DNA of 64,000 nt from Sphingobacterium sp. UGAL515B_05 (GCF_033097525.1 NZ_CP109907.1:3038001-3102000); one strand, 5' to 3'; shown: positions 44,961 through 53,661, counted from the stretch's first letter. Numbers and translations are program-made. Notes: a model not told the origin generated them from the sequence alone.

Positions 44961-45851
44961 ATGTCTGAAAGCCGAAATATTTTCTCAGGGAACCGCAAGT
45001 ACTTGTATGGCGGCATAATACTCTTGTTTATTGCGATGGCCTTTGTTGCTTTTGATATGACTGGCACAGACGATTTTGATAGCGCTAGGAGGGAAGTTTT
45101 GCTTAGGAGGATAGGGGATGAACTGCTTACGCAGTCTGGAGACAGTAGATCAAGGGTACTTCCGGTAGAAAAGATTCAAGAAAATGAATATCAGATCAGG
45201 TTTGAGAATGAAATCACCTTTACACCAGACTCACTGGTGAGTGCTATTCAGCGCCTGTTGATCAATGATCCTCATGCCCGTGATTATGTCGTTAATGTAC
45301 TCAACTGTGGCAATTCGAGTGTAGCTTATGGATATGCTATTTCCCATAATGAAAAGGATGATATTATTGCTTGTAGAGGTAGAGTGCAACCTAAAGGATG
45401 TTACATGATCAATATTAAATTTAAACCGAGCGGGATAAATACAGCAGCGAATAGCTATTTTCTTGGTATTCTGTTGTTTTTAGCATTTGCTGGATTCTTT
45501 TTTTTGAAATCGGATCGGAGGCGAAGCAATGTGTTAGACGATCAAAATAGCAGTATTTTAACCTTTGGGGCCGTTTTGTTTAATCCGCAGGAGCGAGAAA
45601 TGGTCATTAATGAAAACACCATAGATCTCACTGGAACGGAAGCTCGTCTGTTACATATTTTCGCCTTGTCTCCTAACCAGACAATAGCGCGAACACGGCT
45701 GCAAAAAGAAATTTGGGAAGATGAGGGAATTATTGTTGGGCGCAGTTTAGATATGTTTATATCAAAACTTAGGAAAAAATTGGAGTTTGATCCGAATATC
45801 AAAATTACGGTTATACGTGGTAAAGGATATAAACTTGAGGTAAGTTCTTAA
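44961..45851 (+). CDS. Membrane-bound winged-helix transcriptional regulator with periplasmic sensor
   Basis: A 296-residue protein with two transmembrane segments, at about 15-34 and 162-180. Between them is a periplasmic domain with three Cys (LNCGNSS, IACRGR, KGCYM). After the second segment comes an OmpR/PhoB-type winged helix at about 200-294 (EMVINENTIDLTGTEARLLH, then RSLDMFISKLRKKL and VIRGKGYKLE). The order (sensor first, DNA-binding last) is the reverse of ToxR or CadC. It could sense a periplasmic signal and act directly on DNA. It faces the exported protein gene at 44246-44788. Confidence 0.75.
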   Translation: MSESRNIFSGNRKYLYGGIILLFIAMAFVAFDMTGTDDFDSARREVLLRRIGDELLTQSGDSRSRVLPVEKIQENEYQIRFENEITFTPDSLVSAIQRLLINDPHARDYVVNVLNCGNSSVAYGYAISHNEKDDIIACRGRVQPKGCYMINIKFKPSGINTAANSYFLGILLFLAFAGFFFLKSDRRRSNVLDDQNSSILTFGAVLFNPQEREMVINENTIDLTGTEARLLHIFALSPNQTIARTRLQKEIWEDEGIIVGRSLDMFISKLRKKLEFDPNIKITVIRGKGYKLEVSS

Positions 45852-45883
45852 GAAGAGTAAGGGGATAAATTGGGCTAAAATGC

Positions 45884-45913
45884 AAAAAGCCTTTCATTTC
45901 TGAAAGGCTTTTT
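45884..45913 (-). terminator. Terminator of tRNA-Ser copy 1
   Basis: AAAAAGCCTTTCA and TGAAAGGCTTTTT form a 13-bp stem with a 4-base loop right after the tRNA 3' end; it could also serve the regulator gene on the plus strand. Confidence 0.88.
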
Positions 45914-45916
45914 CCG

Positions 45917-46001
45917 CGGAGAGTGAGGGATTCGAACCCCCGAACCTGTGACAGTTAACGGTTTTCAAGACCGCCGCATTCGACCACTCTGCCAACTCTC
46001 C
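45917..46001 (-). tRNA. tRNA-Ser (UGA), copy 1
   Basis: An 85-base type II tRNA: acceptor GGAGAGT/ACTCTCC, D-arm, anticodon loop CTTGAAA with anticodon TGA (45965-45967), a long variable arm and T-arm GGGGTTCGAATCCC; discriminator G; CCA not encoded. Confidence 0.95.
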
Positions 46002-46280
46002 GCGACAAAAGTAGAAATTTTGGGTAGAATTACAAAACTTATTTTACATTTTTCTTTGTTTAAAAGCAGTTTTAGCACTCTTAAATAGAAATGTAGTTGA
46101 ATACCAGTTGGTTATTTTTAGAGGTTGACCACCTTTCGATGTCATATTGGAGATAGCGGACTCTGCTTTGGGCGATATGTCCGCTTTTAGATGGGATCAT
46201 AATCTTGTTTTAAGGTTATTTATTGCAATTAAAAAAGTAATCATGAACGTATTTTTAAGGAACAAACATCATCCGATTTT

Positions 46281-46877
46281 TCAATTCCCGAACTGCCGTT
46301 CTAACTCCTGTAATTCAAAAATAACTTCGTTGATTGATCGGTCAATTTTAGCGAGTTGTTTTTTACCCAGATAAAAGTATGAAAATAGAATCCAGCTATA
46401 GGTTGGAAGGTAAGTCAGTAAATAATAGTGGAAACTGGCACCTGTTAGGATTTCCCGAAGATAGATCGAGATCGCTATCCCGAGAAGAAGATGATAAATC
46501 GGCATATTCCAATGAATTCTTTTCTTTCGAAAGTAGTCAAACTGTTGCCACTGTTGTAAATGTTCGGTAGGTAAAGCTGCTTCGTTGATCTGTTTGATTT
46601 TACGTGCAGTAGTCAACATTAAGTATGCCTGTATAAAGCAAAGGAAGGATACGATAAACATCGATGTGTACAATGCGAGCGTTTTATGCCTAAAATCAAG
46701 AAAATATGCCAGAGCAAGAATAATTAGACCTGTTACAAGCAATAAAACAGCACCGGCTATTTCTTTCCTTATTAATTCTTGACGAAAGTTTTTGACCTTA
46801 TTCAGGTGTTTTGGGGGCAAGATATTTTGTTTGCTATCCTGTTTCCAAAGATGTTGTAAATCGTTAAAGTCTTGCAT
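46281..46877 (-). CDS. Membrane protein of the sigma-factor operon
   Basis: A 198-residue protein with four predicted membrane segments (about 40-60, 68-88, 118-136, 145-163) and charged ends. Its start overlaps the end of the split ECF sigma gene by 14 bases, so it is co-translated with it. It begins with an acidic polar segment (MQDFNDLQHLWKQD) like some anti-sigma membrane proteins, so an anti-sigma role is likely but unproven. Confidence 0.65.
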   Translation of the reverse strand: MQDFNDLQHLWKQDSKQNILPPKHLNKVKNFRQELIRKEIAGAVLLLVTGLIILALAYFLDFRHKTLALYTSMFIVSFLCFIQAYLMLTTARKIKQINEAALPTEHLQQWQQFDYFRKKRIHWNMPIYHLLLGIAISIYLREILTGASFHYYLLTYLPTYSWILFSYFYLGKKQLAKIDRSINEVIFELQELERQFGN

Positions 46878-47359
46878 ATTTATGGAAAATTTCGGTTAAT
46901 TCTTTTTTAATTCTATGGATTTTTACACGGAGATTATTCTCTGTAATTCCCGTAATTTCTGCTATTTGCTCATAAGGTTTTTCATCTAATACCAATGTGA
47001 TCAGTACCCTATCAGCTTCTTTTAGTTTGCTGATGCATTTGTATAGCAGATCAATCTGCTGTACTTTTTCAGACGATGATTCCTCTGGTATTTCGATGCA
47101 GCTTGTGTCGGTCATTTTTTTTAAATGTTGATGTTTTTTTTCGCATACTCGTCAAGCAATTATTGATCGCTATTCTGTAGATCCAGGTACCTAATTTGGC
47201 ATCGTTGCGAAAACTGTCGAGTTTTTTCCATACAGTAATGAAGGTCTCTTGAATTAAATCTTCTGCATTATCTCGGTCTCCGGTATAACTGAGGCATAGC
47301 TTGCGGATGGCCGGCGCATATTCTTTGTAAATAATCTCAAAGTTTTCTTTGTTGGTCAT
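46864..47359 (-). pseudogene. ECF sigma factor split by a frameshift at an A-run
   Basis: The N-terminal part (47069-47359) contains sigma region 2 (IIYKEYAPAIRKLCLSYTGD, EDLIQETFITVWKKLDSF, GTWIYRIAINNC). The C-terminal part (46864-47115) contains region 4 (LVLDEKPYEQIAEITGITEN, then VKIHRIKKEL). They lie in different frames and meet at two runs of eight A on the coding strand. Removing one A from either run joins them to one sigma factor of about 165 residues. Possibly a pseudogene, a phase-variable gene, slippage expression or a sequencing error. Confidence 0.8.
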
Positions 47360-47363
47360 CGGG

Positions 47364-48266
47364 TTATTTTAAAAATGTGTCTAGTTCTTTAAAAAACCAT
47401 ATTGGCTGATCATACATAATAAAATGCTTACTGTTGGTATTGTGTAAAGTTAGCTTTTTTACATACTTATATTGCTCGGAAAGAATATGCTGCGATTTTT
47501 CCAGCGTTTCGTACTTACTACCCAGTACCAAAACGGGTATGGTAATTTTAGCAAGATCCTGACGGATATCCGTTGTCATCATTTCATAAAAAGCAGATGC
47601 TAATGTAACTCTATCGCTCTGTACTTGCCATTCGGCTATTGTTTTGGCTTTTATAGAATCGGTTACCAGCTGTCGTGCTATATTTTCAGCATATACACTA
47701 AGTTGTTGGTCTCCCATTGAAGTAAATTGTGCGATAAGTGCATCTTTATCGACCAACTTTTTCACTTCCTCTACACTTGTATTTGGGTTCTGCATGCCCG
47801 GGTAGAACGGTACTCCGTCCACAACGATAACTTTTTGAAATAGGGAGGGTGCAGTGCTTGCGATCCAGAGACTCAAAAAGCCTCCTAAACTATGGCCTAG
47901 AAGAATCGGATTTTGCAATTTTTTTGCCTCTGTATATGCTATGATTTCATTGCGCATAGTCTCAAGCAATGCTTCTTTAATCGGTGCTTGTCCTGCGAAG
48001 CCAGGAAGTGTAAGCACGTGACATTCGTATTTATCTTTTAAGTGATTTACAGTTTCTGTCCATACAGTTCCACTACAGCTATATCCTGGAATAAGAATGA
48101 TTGGTGTTCCTGTTCCATAGATACTGACCTGAAAATCATATTTTTTTTGTGCAAATGCCGATCCGTAAATTATGAGTAAAAGTATTGAAATACCGACTTT
48201 GGTGAAATGGCTTAAATAGTTCGGTAGATCTTTATTGATACGAAGAACAATAGTTTTCATAAGCAT
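47364..48266 (-). CDS. Exported alpha/beta hydrolase
   Basis: A 300-residue protein with an N-terminal membrane or signal segment at about 25-40 (VGISILLLIIYGSAFAQ) and an alpha/beta hydrolase fold: IILIPGYSCSGTVW (oxyanion loop), LLGHSLGGFLSLW with the nucleophile Ser, and a VLGSKYE acid strand, with SKHFIMYDQP for the His. Specificity unknown. The sigma gene starts 4 bases after its stop, so they form one operon. Confidence 0.8.
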   Translation of the reverse strand: MLMKTIVLRINKDLPNYLSHFTKVGISILLLIIYGSAFAQKKYDFQVSIYGTGTPIILIPGYSCSGTVWTETVNHLKDKYECHVLTLPGFAGQAPIKEALLETMRNEIIAYTEAKKLQNPILLGHSLGGFLSLWIASTAPSLFQKVIVVDGVPFYPGMQNPNTSVEEVKKLVDKDALIAQFTSMGDQQLSVYAENIARQLVTDSIKAKTIAEWQVQSDRVTLASAFYEMMTTDIRQDLAKITIPVLVLGSKYETLEKSQHILSEQYKYVKKLTLHNTNSKHFIMYDQPIWFFKELDTFLK

Positions 48267-48491
48267 TGAATTTAAAATTAGTAATTATGGTTTTCTAGAA
48301 TATTCTGCCTATTAGATGTTATGAATTACAGATTATTACATAAAGGAATGAAAAAAGTGAAAAAGAGTGCATGTGGCCAGGAAGAGTTGTGTGAATTGTT
48401 GTTTTCTTGTAGGTAACGCTCTGATAATTCGAATGGAATGGTACTATAAGAAAATTGATCTTTTGATGGGAGAGAATAAAGGGGCAAAAGC

Positions 48492-48521
48492 AAAAAGCCT
48501 TTCATTTCTGAAAGGCTTTTT
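48492..48521 (-). terminator. Terminator of tRNA-Ser copy 2
   Basis: The same 13-bp stem and 4-base loop as in copy 1. Confidence 0.88.
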
Positions 48522-48524
48522 CTG

Positions 48525-48609
48525 CGGAGAGTGAGGGATTCGAACCCCCGAACCTGTGACAGTTAACGGTTTTCAAGACCGCCGCATTCGACCACTCTGC
48601 CAACTCTCC
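48525..48609 (-). tRNA. tRNA-Ser (UGA), copy 2
   Basis: Identical to copy 1 in all 85 positions as far as I can read; anticodon TGA at 48573-48575. Confidence 0.95.
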
Positions 48610-48704
48610 GCGACAAAAGTAGAAATTTCGAATAGATTTACAAAACTTATTTTCTATAGCTAGTCTTAGCGTTTGAAAATGAGCTAGATTGTTTTTAAAA
48701 AAGT

Positions 48705-49595
48705 CTATGCAGGGATAATCTCATGGCAGTGTTTCCTGATGTTGGCCGCAATTTTGTCGATCGGTAAATCGTCTTGGTCGATACCAAATGGCTCTTCAAT
48801 GGACTCACCAATTAATTCAAGAGATGCTAAAACATATAAGATAAATGGTACAGCAATCACAACAAAGTAACCGATAGAAAAAACATAACCTACTGGAAGG
48901 GTCATGGTATAGAAGATAATGAACTTCTTGATAAATGCACTATATGCCAATGGTATTGGGGTGTTTTTAATACGCTCACAAGCTCCACAAACATGTGTCA
49001 TGGTAATAATTTCCTCATTAAGGATAATAAGCTGATCGCCAGTTATAGTTCCTTCTTTATATAGATCATTGATTTTGTGGAAGATCATGGTAGAAACTTG
49101 GTTCGGACCATGTTTTTTATTATCCAAAGCCTTTAACTCAGGGTGTTCGTTTTCGTCGAGCATAAACTTGGTGTAATCCGATCTTAGAAAATCGTATAGT
49201 GTTTCTGCGAATAGGGGGATTGCCTTTCTGAAAAAACTACGATTCACTTTGTCATCTACATCCAGCATGGCATTTAGTTTATACGAAAAGGCTCTACTAA
49301 CATTAGTCAATGTACCCCATTGTTTTCTGGCTTCCCACCAGCGGTCATAGGCCGTGTTTGTTCGGAATACCAGTAAAAGCGATATAACAAAACCGAGTAA
49401 GTTGTGGACAATGGTAATGTTTTTGACCCAGCTCTTTTCATTTAGTTTGAGGTATTCCAATTCTAGAAAGGCAATCATCCAGGAATAAAACGCTATCAAA
49501 ACAAGAAATGGCAGTAACTTTTTGAAGGTATCTGATTTATGCAACTTGAAAGTTGCCGAAAGCCAGTCTTTGGGGTTGTATACGATCATACACAA
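48705..49595 (-). CDS. Bestrophin-family anion channel
   Basis: A 296-residue membrane protein of the bestrophin/RFP-TM family, with four main transmembrane segments. LVFRTNTAYDRWWEARKQWG is the family signature, and SIEEPFGIDQDDLPIDKIA the C-terminal one. Bacterial members form pentameric channels for anions or cations. An alternative start lies two codons downstream (MIVYNPKDW). Confidence 0.85.
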   Translation of the reverse strand: MCMIVYNPKDWLSATFKLHKSDTFKKLLPFLVLIAFYSWMIAFLELEYLKLNEKSWVKNITIVHNLLGFVISLLLVFRTNTAYDRWWEARKQWGTLTNVSRAFSYKLNAMLDVDDKVNRSFFRKAIPLFAETLYDFLRSDYTKFMLDENEHPELKALDNKKHGPNQVSTMIFHKINDLYKEGTITGDQLIILNEEIITMTHVCGACERIKNTPIPLAYSAFIKKFIIFYTMTLPVGYVFSIGYFVVIAVPFILYVLASLELIGESIEEPFGIDQDDLPIDKIAANIRKHCHEIIPA

Positions 49596-49656
49596 AAATA
49601 TAAATTGTTGCGAAAATTTTGCGAGTTAATTGCTATTGCCGTAACTTCATCGTGCT

Positions 49657-50505
49657 ATGGCACAACAGCAATCAAAAAGAAAGAAAACAAGTATAAAAGG
49701 AAGTCAGGTTCGTGGAACAAAGTGGATTTGGATGATAGCAGGGATGCTGGTGTTTTTCCTCTGTCTTGTTGTGTGGCATTATCGGGCTGGAATTATATAC
49801 TATTTTCGCGTGGCTACCTCCAAAGACAAGTCTCTGACGAAGGAAGCTAAATATGATATTCGTAATATTGAGATTATGAGCAAGCACGATGATAAGGTGT
49901 TTGGCATAGACGTGTCTACCTATCAGGAAGAAATAGATTGGCAGAAGGTAAGTACAATAAATGATCATTTTCCGATAGATTTTGTGTTTATCCGGGCGAC
50001 AATGGGTGAAAAAGGCATTGATGATAAGTTTAGTCAAAATTGGAGTAAAACGGAAAATAGGGCAGTTTTGAGAGGGGCCTATCATTATTTTAGACCCAAT
50101 GAGAACTCGGTCAAGCAAGCGAGGAATTTTATTCGGAAGGTTAAACTACAGTCTGGCGATCTTCCACCGGTCTTGGATATTGAGGAGCATCCAAAACAAC
50201 AATCGATGGATAGCTTGAAAGTCGGGCTAAAACGTTGGCTTGAAGAAGTCGAAGCCCACTACAAAGTAAAACCCATTCTTTACTCCGGAGATAAGTTTTA
50301 TAGTGACTTTTTGGAAAAGGAATTTGCAGCTTATACGTTGTGGATTGCAAATTATAACTTTTGGGTTGAGAACCCCAAAGAGCATTGGGCGTTTTGGCAA
50401 TTTTCTGAAAAAGGTACTGTCAGAGGGATTCAGGGCAATGTGGACTTAAATATATACAATGGTAAAATTGAGGAATTGGAAAAGCTGCTTATTCCTTTTA
50501 AATAG
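49657..50505 (+). CDS. GH25-family lysozyme
   Basis: A 282-residue protein with an N-terminal membrane anchor or uncleaved signal (IWMIAGMLVFFLCLVVWHY, about 24-43) and a GH25 domain from about 88: FGIDVSTYQEEIDW, FVFIRATMGEKGIDDKF, GAYHYFRPNENS, PPVLDIEE with the catalytic Asp-x-Glu, and GVDLNIYNG-like NVDLNIYNG at the end. It hydrolyses the muramic acid linkage of peptidoglycan in the periplasm. It starts the three-gene run with the rhodanese and thioredoxin genes. Confidence 0.85.
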   Translation: MAQQQSKRKKTSIKGSQVRGTKWIWMIAGMLVFFLCLVVWHYRAGIIYYFRVATSKDKSLTKEAKYDIRNIEIMSKHDDKVFGIDVSTYQEEIDWQKVSTINDHFPIDFVFIRATMGEKGIDDKFSQNWSKTENRAVLRGAYHYFRPNENSVKQARNFIRKVKLQSGDLPPVLDIEEHPKQQSMDSLKVGLKRWLEEVEAHYKVKPILYSGDKFYSDFLEKEFAAYTLWIANYNFWVENPKEHWAFWQFSEKGTVRGIQGNVDLNIYNGKIEELEKLLIPFK

Positions 50506-50513
50506 TAAAATAT

Positions 50514-51245
50514 ATGCATAGAGTTTTTATCACATTATGTGGGGTTTGGTTAGCACTGTTTAATGGTCAAATGCAATTGCATGCGGAATCGAAGACTCAT
50601 CGGGTCGAGATGTCGCAACCCGCTTCAGATTTACCACGATTAACATTGAAAGAATTTAAAAAATTGCGTCGTGAAACAGCTATCCAAGTTCTTGATACGC
50701 GACCTGGCGATATTTTCCTACAAGGATTTGTACCTAAATCTATAAATATAGGCTTTAAAGGTCCTTTTGATCACTTTTTGGGGCAAGTATTTCCAAATAA
50801 AGCTCAAAAGCTTTTATTGATTACAGACAGCGATAGTCAAGATACAGTTTATCATCATTTATTACAGTTGGGTTATACCCATATTATTGGGGTTTTAGAA
50901 GGCGGCATTGAAACTTGGAAAGCTAGCGAAGATGTAGTCTCGTTGCGTAATATCAGTGCAGGAGAATTCAGGAAAAGATCAGATCAAGGTCATATTGTGG
51001 ATGTAAGAACAGCTAAAGAATTTGGTAATGGACATATTGACAATGCAATGAATATTCCATTAACAGATTTCGTTAATTTTGGTTCTACGCTTAAAAAAGA
51101 CAATCAACAGCTGTATGTACACTGTCAATCAGGTTATAGGAGTGCAGTGGCTGTATCTATTTTGAGCACTAAAGGATTTAAACATATATGCAATATCCAA
51201 GGTGGGTATAAGGCATTGCAAGAAGAAGTAAAGGAGAATCAATAA
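50514..51245 (+). CDS. Exported protein with two rhodanese domains
   Basis: A 243-residue exported protein (signal peptide to about residue 23). The first rhodanese domain (about 42-135) lacks the active-site Cys (LLLITDSDSQDTV where CxxGxR is expected), so it is inactive. The second (about 145-240) has it, in YVHCQSGYRSAVAVS. The role is probably sulphur transfer or thiol handling in the periplasm. The thioredoxin start overlaps its stop by one base (TAATG). Confidence 0.82.
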   Translation: MHRVFITLCGVWLALFNGQMQLHAESKTHRVEMSQPASDLPRLTLKEFKKLRRETAIQVLDTRPGDIFLQGFVPKSINIGFKGPFDHFLGQVFPNKAQKLLLITDSDSQDTVYHHLLQLGYTHIIGVLEGGIETWKASEDVVSLRNISAGEFRKRSDQGHIVDVRTAKEFGNGHIDNAMNIPLTDFVNFGSTLKKDNQQLYVHCQSGYRSAVAVSILSTKGFKHICNIQGGYKALQEEVKENQ

Positions 51246-51541
51246 TGGCTACTTTTGACCAGATTATTCAATCAAATTCGCTGGTTTTGGTGGATTTTTT
51301 TGCGACGTGGTGCGGTCCCTGCCAGACTATGGCGCCGATTTTACAGGATGTAAAGGAATTTTATCAAGATGATTTGTCTATCATTAAGATTGACGTGGAT
51401 AAGAATCCAAAAATTGCTTCGATTTATAAGGTAAGTGGCGTGCCTACTTTCGTGTTGTTCAAAAATGGCCAACAGGTATGGCGACAAAGCGGCATGATTC
51501 CCAAGATGGAATTACATAAATTGATCGATCAAGTAAAGTAA
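51245..51541 (+). CDS. trxA: Thioredoxin
   Basis: A 98-residue thioredoxin with ATWCGPCQTMAP (Cys23, Cys26), the VSGVPTFVLFKNG cis-Pro segment and no signal peptide, so cytoplasmic. It reduces protein disulphides. Translation is coupled to the rhodanese gene by a TAATG overlap. Its last codons and stop are duplicated in tandem just downstream. Confidence 0.9.
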   Translation: MATFDQIIQSNSLVLVDFFATWCGPCQTMAPILQDVKEFYQDDLSIIKIDVDKNPKIASIYKVSGVPTFVLFKNGQQVWRQSGMIPKMELHKLIDQVK

Positions 51542-51561
51542 AAAATCAAGTAAAGTAAAAA
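51528..51561. repeat. 17-bp perfect tandem duplication at the thioredoxin 3' end
   Basis: ATCAAGTAAAGTAAAAA occurs at 51528-51544 and again at 51545-51561. It repeats the last codons with the TAA stop. The same size of duplication is seen at the dcp end. Confidence 0.9.
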
Positions 51562-51597
51562 ATAAGGCGTTCAATTTGATTGAACGCCTTATTTTTT
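51561..51597. terminator. Terminator between thioredoxin and the small acidic protein gene
   Basis: AATAAGGCGTTCAA and TTGAACGCCTTATT form a perfect 14-bp stem with a T-run. Confidence 0.92.
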
Positions 51598-51645
51598 AAT
51601 GATACTCTGGTGTTTTAATAGGTAGTGTTATATCGCACTAAAATA

Positions 51646-51807
51646 TTAAAATTCATCGTCATCATCGAAGTCATCCAATCCTCCAATCGAGTCGATTTCA
51701 GGTAAATCGAAATCATCATCGAAATCATCATCATCGTCATCAGGACCGTTGAAAGATGCGAATTTTACTTCTTCAAGATCTTCGTTAGCTAAAGTTGCCG
51801 TGTTCAT
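51646..51807 (-). CDS. Small, very acidic protein
   Basis: A 53-residue protein beginning MNTATLANEDLEEVKFASFN and continuing with three Asp-rich stretches and FDLPEIDSIGGLDDF. About 40 percent of its residues are Asp or Glu and it has one Lys only. It has a proper position between a terminator and scpB, with no overlapping gene. A partner in a complex or a chaperone-like role is possible. Unrecognised. Confidence 0.6.
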   Translation of the reverse strand: MNTATLANEDLEEVKFASFNGPDDDDDDFDDDFDLPEIDSIGGLDDFDDDDEF

Positions 51808-51960
51808 AAAATAATACTTTATTGTTTCTTATTCAATGTTGTAAAATTAGAGAAGAAAACTATTTTTTAAAACTTTTTTTTAAAAAAATATTAAGCTTTA
51901 TTTTTCTGTTAATCAGTATGTTGAACTGTATTTTGAAAATAAAAATTTATTTTATTTTAT

Positions 51961-52521
51961 TTATTCATTTGTTTCGCCAATCGCATTGTCCTCAGTAACG
52001 ATGTCTTTCAATTGTGGGAGATCTCTCACACCATTGATTCCGAAGTGATCCATGAACTGCTGGCTTGTTGCATAAAGTAATGGTTTTCCGATACTATCTG
52101 CTTTTCCCGCAATTTTGATCAGTTTCTTTTCCAGTAATCGTTGAATAGAATAATCACAGCTTACACCTCTAATCTGCTCCACTTCTAATTTTGTTATCGG
52201 TTGTCTGTAGGCAATGATTGCGAGTGTTTCTAGTGCTGATTGACTTAGTTTTCGCTTGTTATTGTGATTTTGGAGCTGTTGTATCGATTCATGATAAAGA
52301 GCTTTTGTCAAAAACTGATAGGCGTTGTTGATATAGCGTAATTCGAGTACATAGTCTTCGTCCTGGTACTTCGTTTCAATTTTTTTAATCAACTCACGTA
52401 GCTCTTCCCTGGATACTTCAATGGCTAAGGATTCCTGCAAAATCTGTTTGATATCGGCAAGATCTATTCCTTCCGCAGAAGCAAATATAATTGCTTCAAT
52501 ATTTCTTATGACGTCTTTCAA
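51961..52521 (-). CDS. scpB: Segregation and condensation protein B (ScpB)
   Basis: A 186-residue protein with two winged helices (IEAIIFASAEGIDLADIKQI, LSQSALETLAIIAYRQPITK, VEQIRGVSCDYSIQRLLEK), typical of ScpB. It joins ScpA and SMC in the chromosome condensation complex. mqnC ends 9 bases before its start on the same strand. Confidence 0.92.
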   Translation of the reverse strand: MKDVIRNIEAIIFASAEGIDLADIKQILQESLAIEVSREELRELIKKIETKYQDEDYVLELRYINNAYQFLTKALYHESIQQLQNHNNKRKLSQSALETLAIIAYRQPITKLEVEQIRGVSCDYSIQRLLEKKLIKIAGKADSIGKPLLYATSQQFMDHFGINGVRDLPQLKDIVTEDNAIGETNE

Positions 52522-52530
52522 TGTATCGTA

Positions 52531-53655
52531 TTAATAGTTAATGACCTGTTCGACCATATGGGCTGGTAGCTCGCGGAACTCATATTTTTGTGTTCGCAGT
52601 TGTGGGCTGAATCCAGCTTCCAAAATAGCTTCCTGTATAGATTTTGATGTAAACCGATGTGGTGCACCAGCTGCCGAAACGACATTTTCTTCAATCATAA
52701 TTGAGCCGAAGTCGTTCGCTCCAGCGTGCAGACATAATTGCGCTGTGCGCTTTCCGACGGTGAGCCAAGAAGCCTGTATATTTTTAATATTAGGAAGCAT
52801 AATGCGGCTTAAGGCAATCATACGAATATATTCTTCACTTGTTACGTTGTTAGTAATGCCGCGAAGTCTTTTCAATAAGGTACCATCATCTTGGAAAGGC
52901 CAAGGGATAAATGCAATAAATCCATGGGACTCCTGAGGTTTTTCATCCTGTACTTCGCGAATCCATGCCAAATGTTCAAAACGTTCTTCTATCGTTTCGA
53001 TATGACCAAACATCATGGTGGCAGAAGTTGGTAAATTAATTTTATGGGCTGCCCGCATAACATCTAGCCATTCTTTACCACCGCATTTTCCTTTTGATAT
53101 AAGACGTCTCACACGATCATTGAGAATTTCAGCTCCCGCTCCAGGTAGCGAGTCTAGTCCTGCTTCTTTCAATTGCGTCAAAACTTCAATATGGCTCATA
53201 TTCTCCAGTTTGGAAATGTGTGCAATTTCAGGCGGGCCGAGCGAATGTAGTTTTAGCGTAGGATAAAGTTCCTTTAATTGCTTGTAAAGGTTTTTGTAAA
53301 ACTCAATACCTAAATCCGGGTGATGGCCACCTTGCAGCAGCAGTTGATCGCCCCCGTATTTAAAAGTTTCCTCTATCTTTTGTTTGTAGCTTTCAATATC
53401 GGTAATGTAACTATCTTCATGACCAGGGCGACGGAAAAAATTACAAAACTTGCAATTTGCAATACACACATTCGTGGTATTGACATTTCTGTCGATTTGC
53501 CAGGTTACTTTGCCATGTGGCACTTGTATTTTACGCAATTCATTGGCTACGAAAGTCAAATCAGCTGTAGGTGCGTTTTGATATAAAAAAACACCCTCTT
53601 CCTTGGATAGGAACTCAAATCGGAGCGCCCGTTCTAATAAATTACTTACATTCAT
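52531..53655 (-). CDS. mqnC: Cyclic dehypoxanthinyl futalosine synthase (MqnC), radical SAM
   Basis: A 374-residue radical SAM enzyme of the futalosine pathway to menaquinone. The cluster motif is CIANCKFC, followed by GGDQLLLQGGHHPDLG and LDSLPGAGAEILNDRVR. The frame opens two TTG codons earlier; the ATG at 53655 is the natural start. It cyclises dehypoxanthinyl futalosine. The -7 box lies only seven bases before this ATG. MqnE cannot be wholly excluded, but the length and HHPDLG motif favour MqnC. Confidence 0.88.
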   Translation of the reverse strand: MNVSNLLERALRFEFLSKEEGVFLYQNAPTADLTFVANELRKIQVPHGKVTWQIDRNVNTTNVCIANCKFCNFFRRPGHEDSYITDIESYKQKIEETFKYGGDQLLLQGGHHPDLGIEFYKNLYKQLKELYPTLKLHSLGPPEIAHISKLENMSHIEVLTQLKEAGLDSLPGAGAEILNDRVRRLISKGKCGGKEWLDVMRAAHKINLPTSATMMFGHIETIEERFEHLAWIREVQDEKPQESHGFIAFIPWPFQDDGTLLKRLRGITNNVTSEEYIRMIALSRIMLPNIKNIQASWLTVGKRTAQLCLHAGANDFGSIMIEENVVSAAGAPHRFTSKSIQEAILEAGFSPQLRTQKYEFRELPAHMVEQVINY

Positions 53656-53661
53656 CAACAA

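Larger units (their letters stand above)
45882..46045. repeat. 164-bp direct repeat with tRNA-Ser, copy 1
   Basis: This stretch (hairpin, tRNA-Ser gene and about 45 bp upstream of it) is almost identical to 48490-48653; the clear differences are one base in the hairpin-tRNA joint and a few in the last 25 bases. Between the copies lie a hydrolase, the split sigma factor and a membrane protein. Confidence 0.9.
48490..48653. repeat. 164-bp direct repeat with tRNA-Ser, copy 2
   Basis: Second copy of the tRNA-Ser repeat at 45882-46045, same orientation. Confidence 0.9.
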
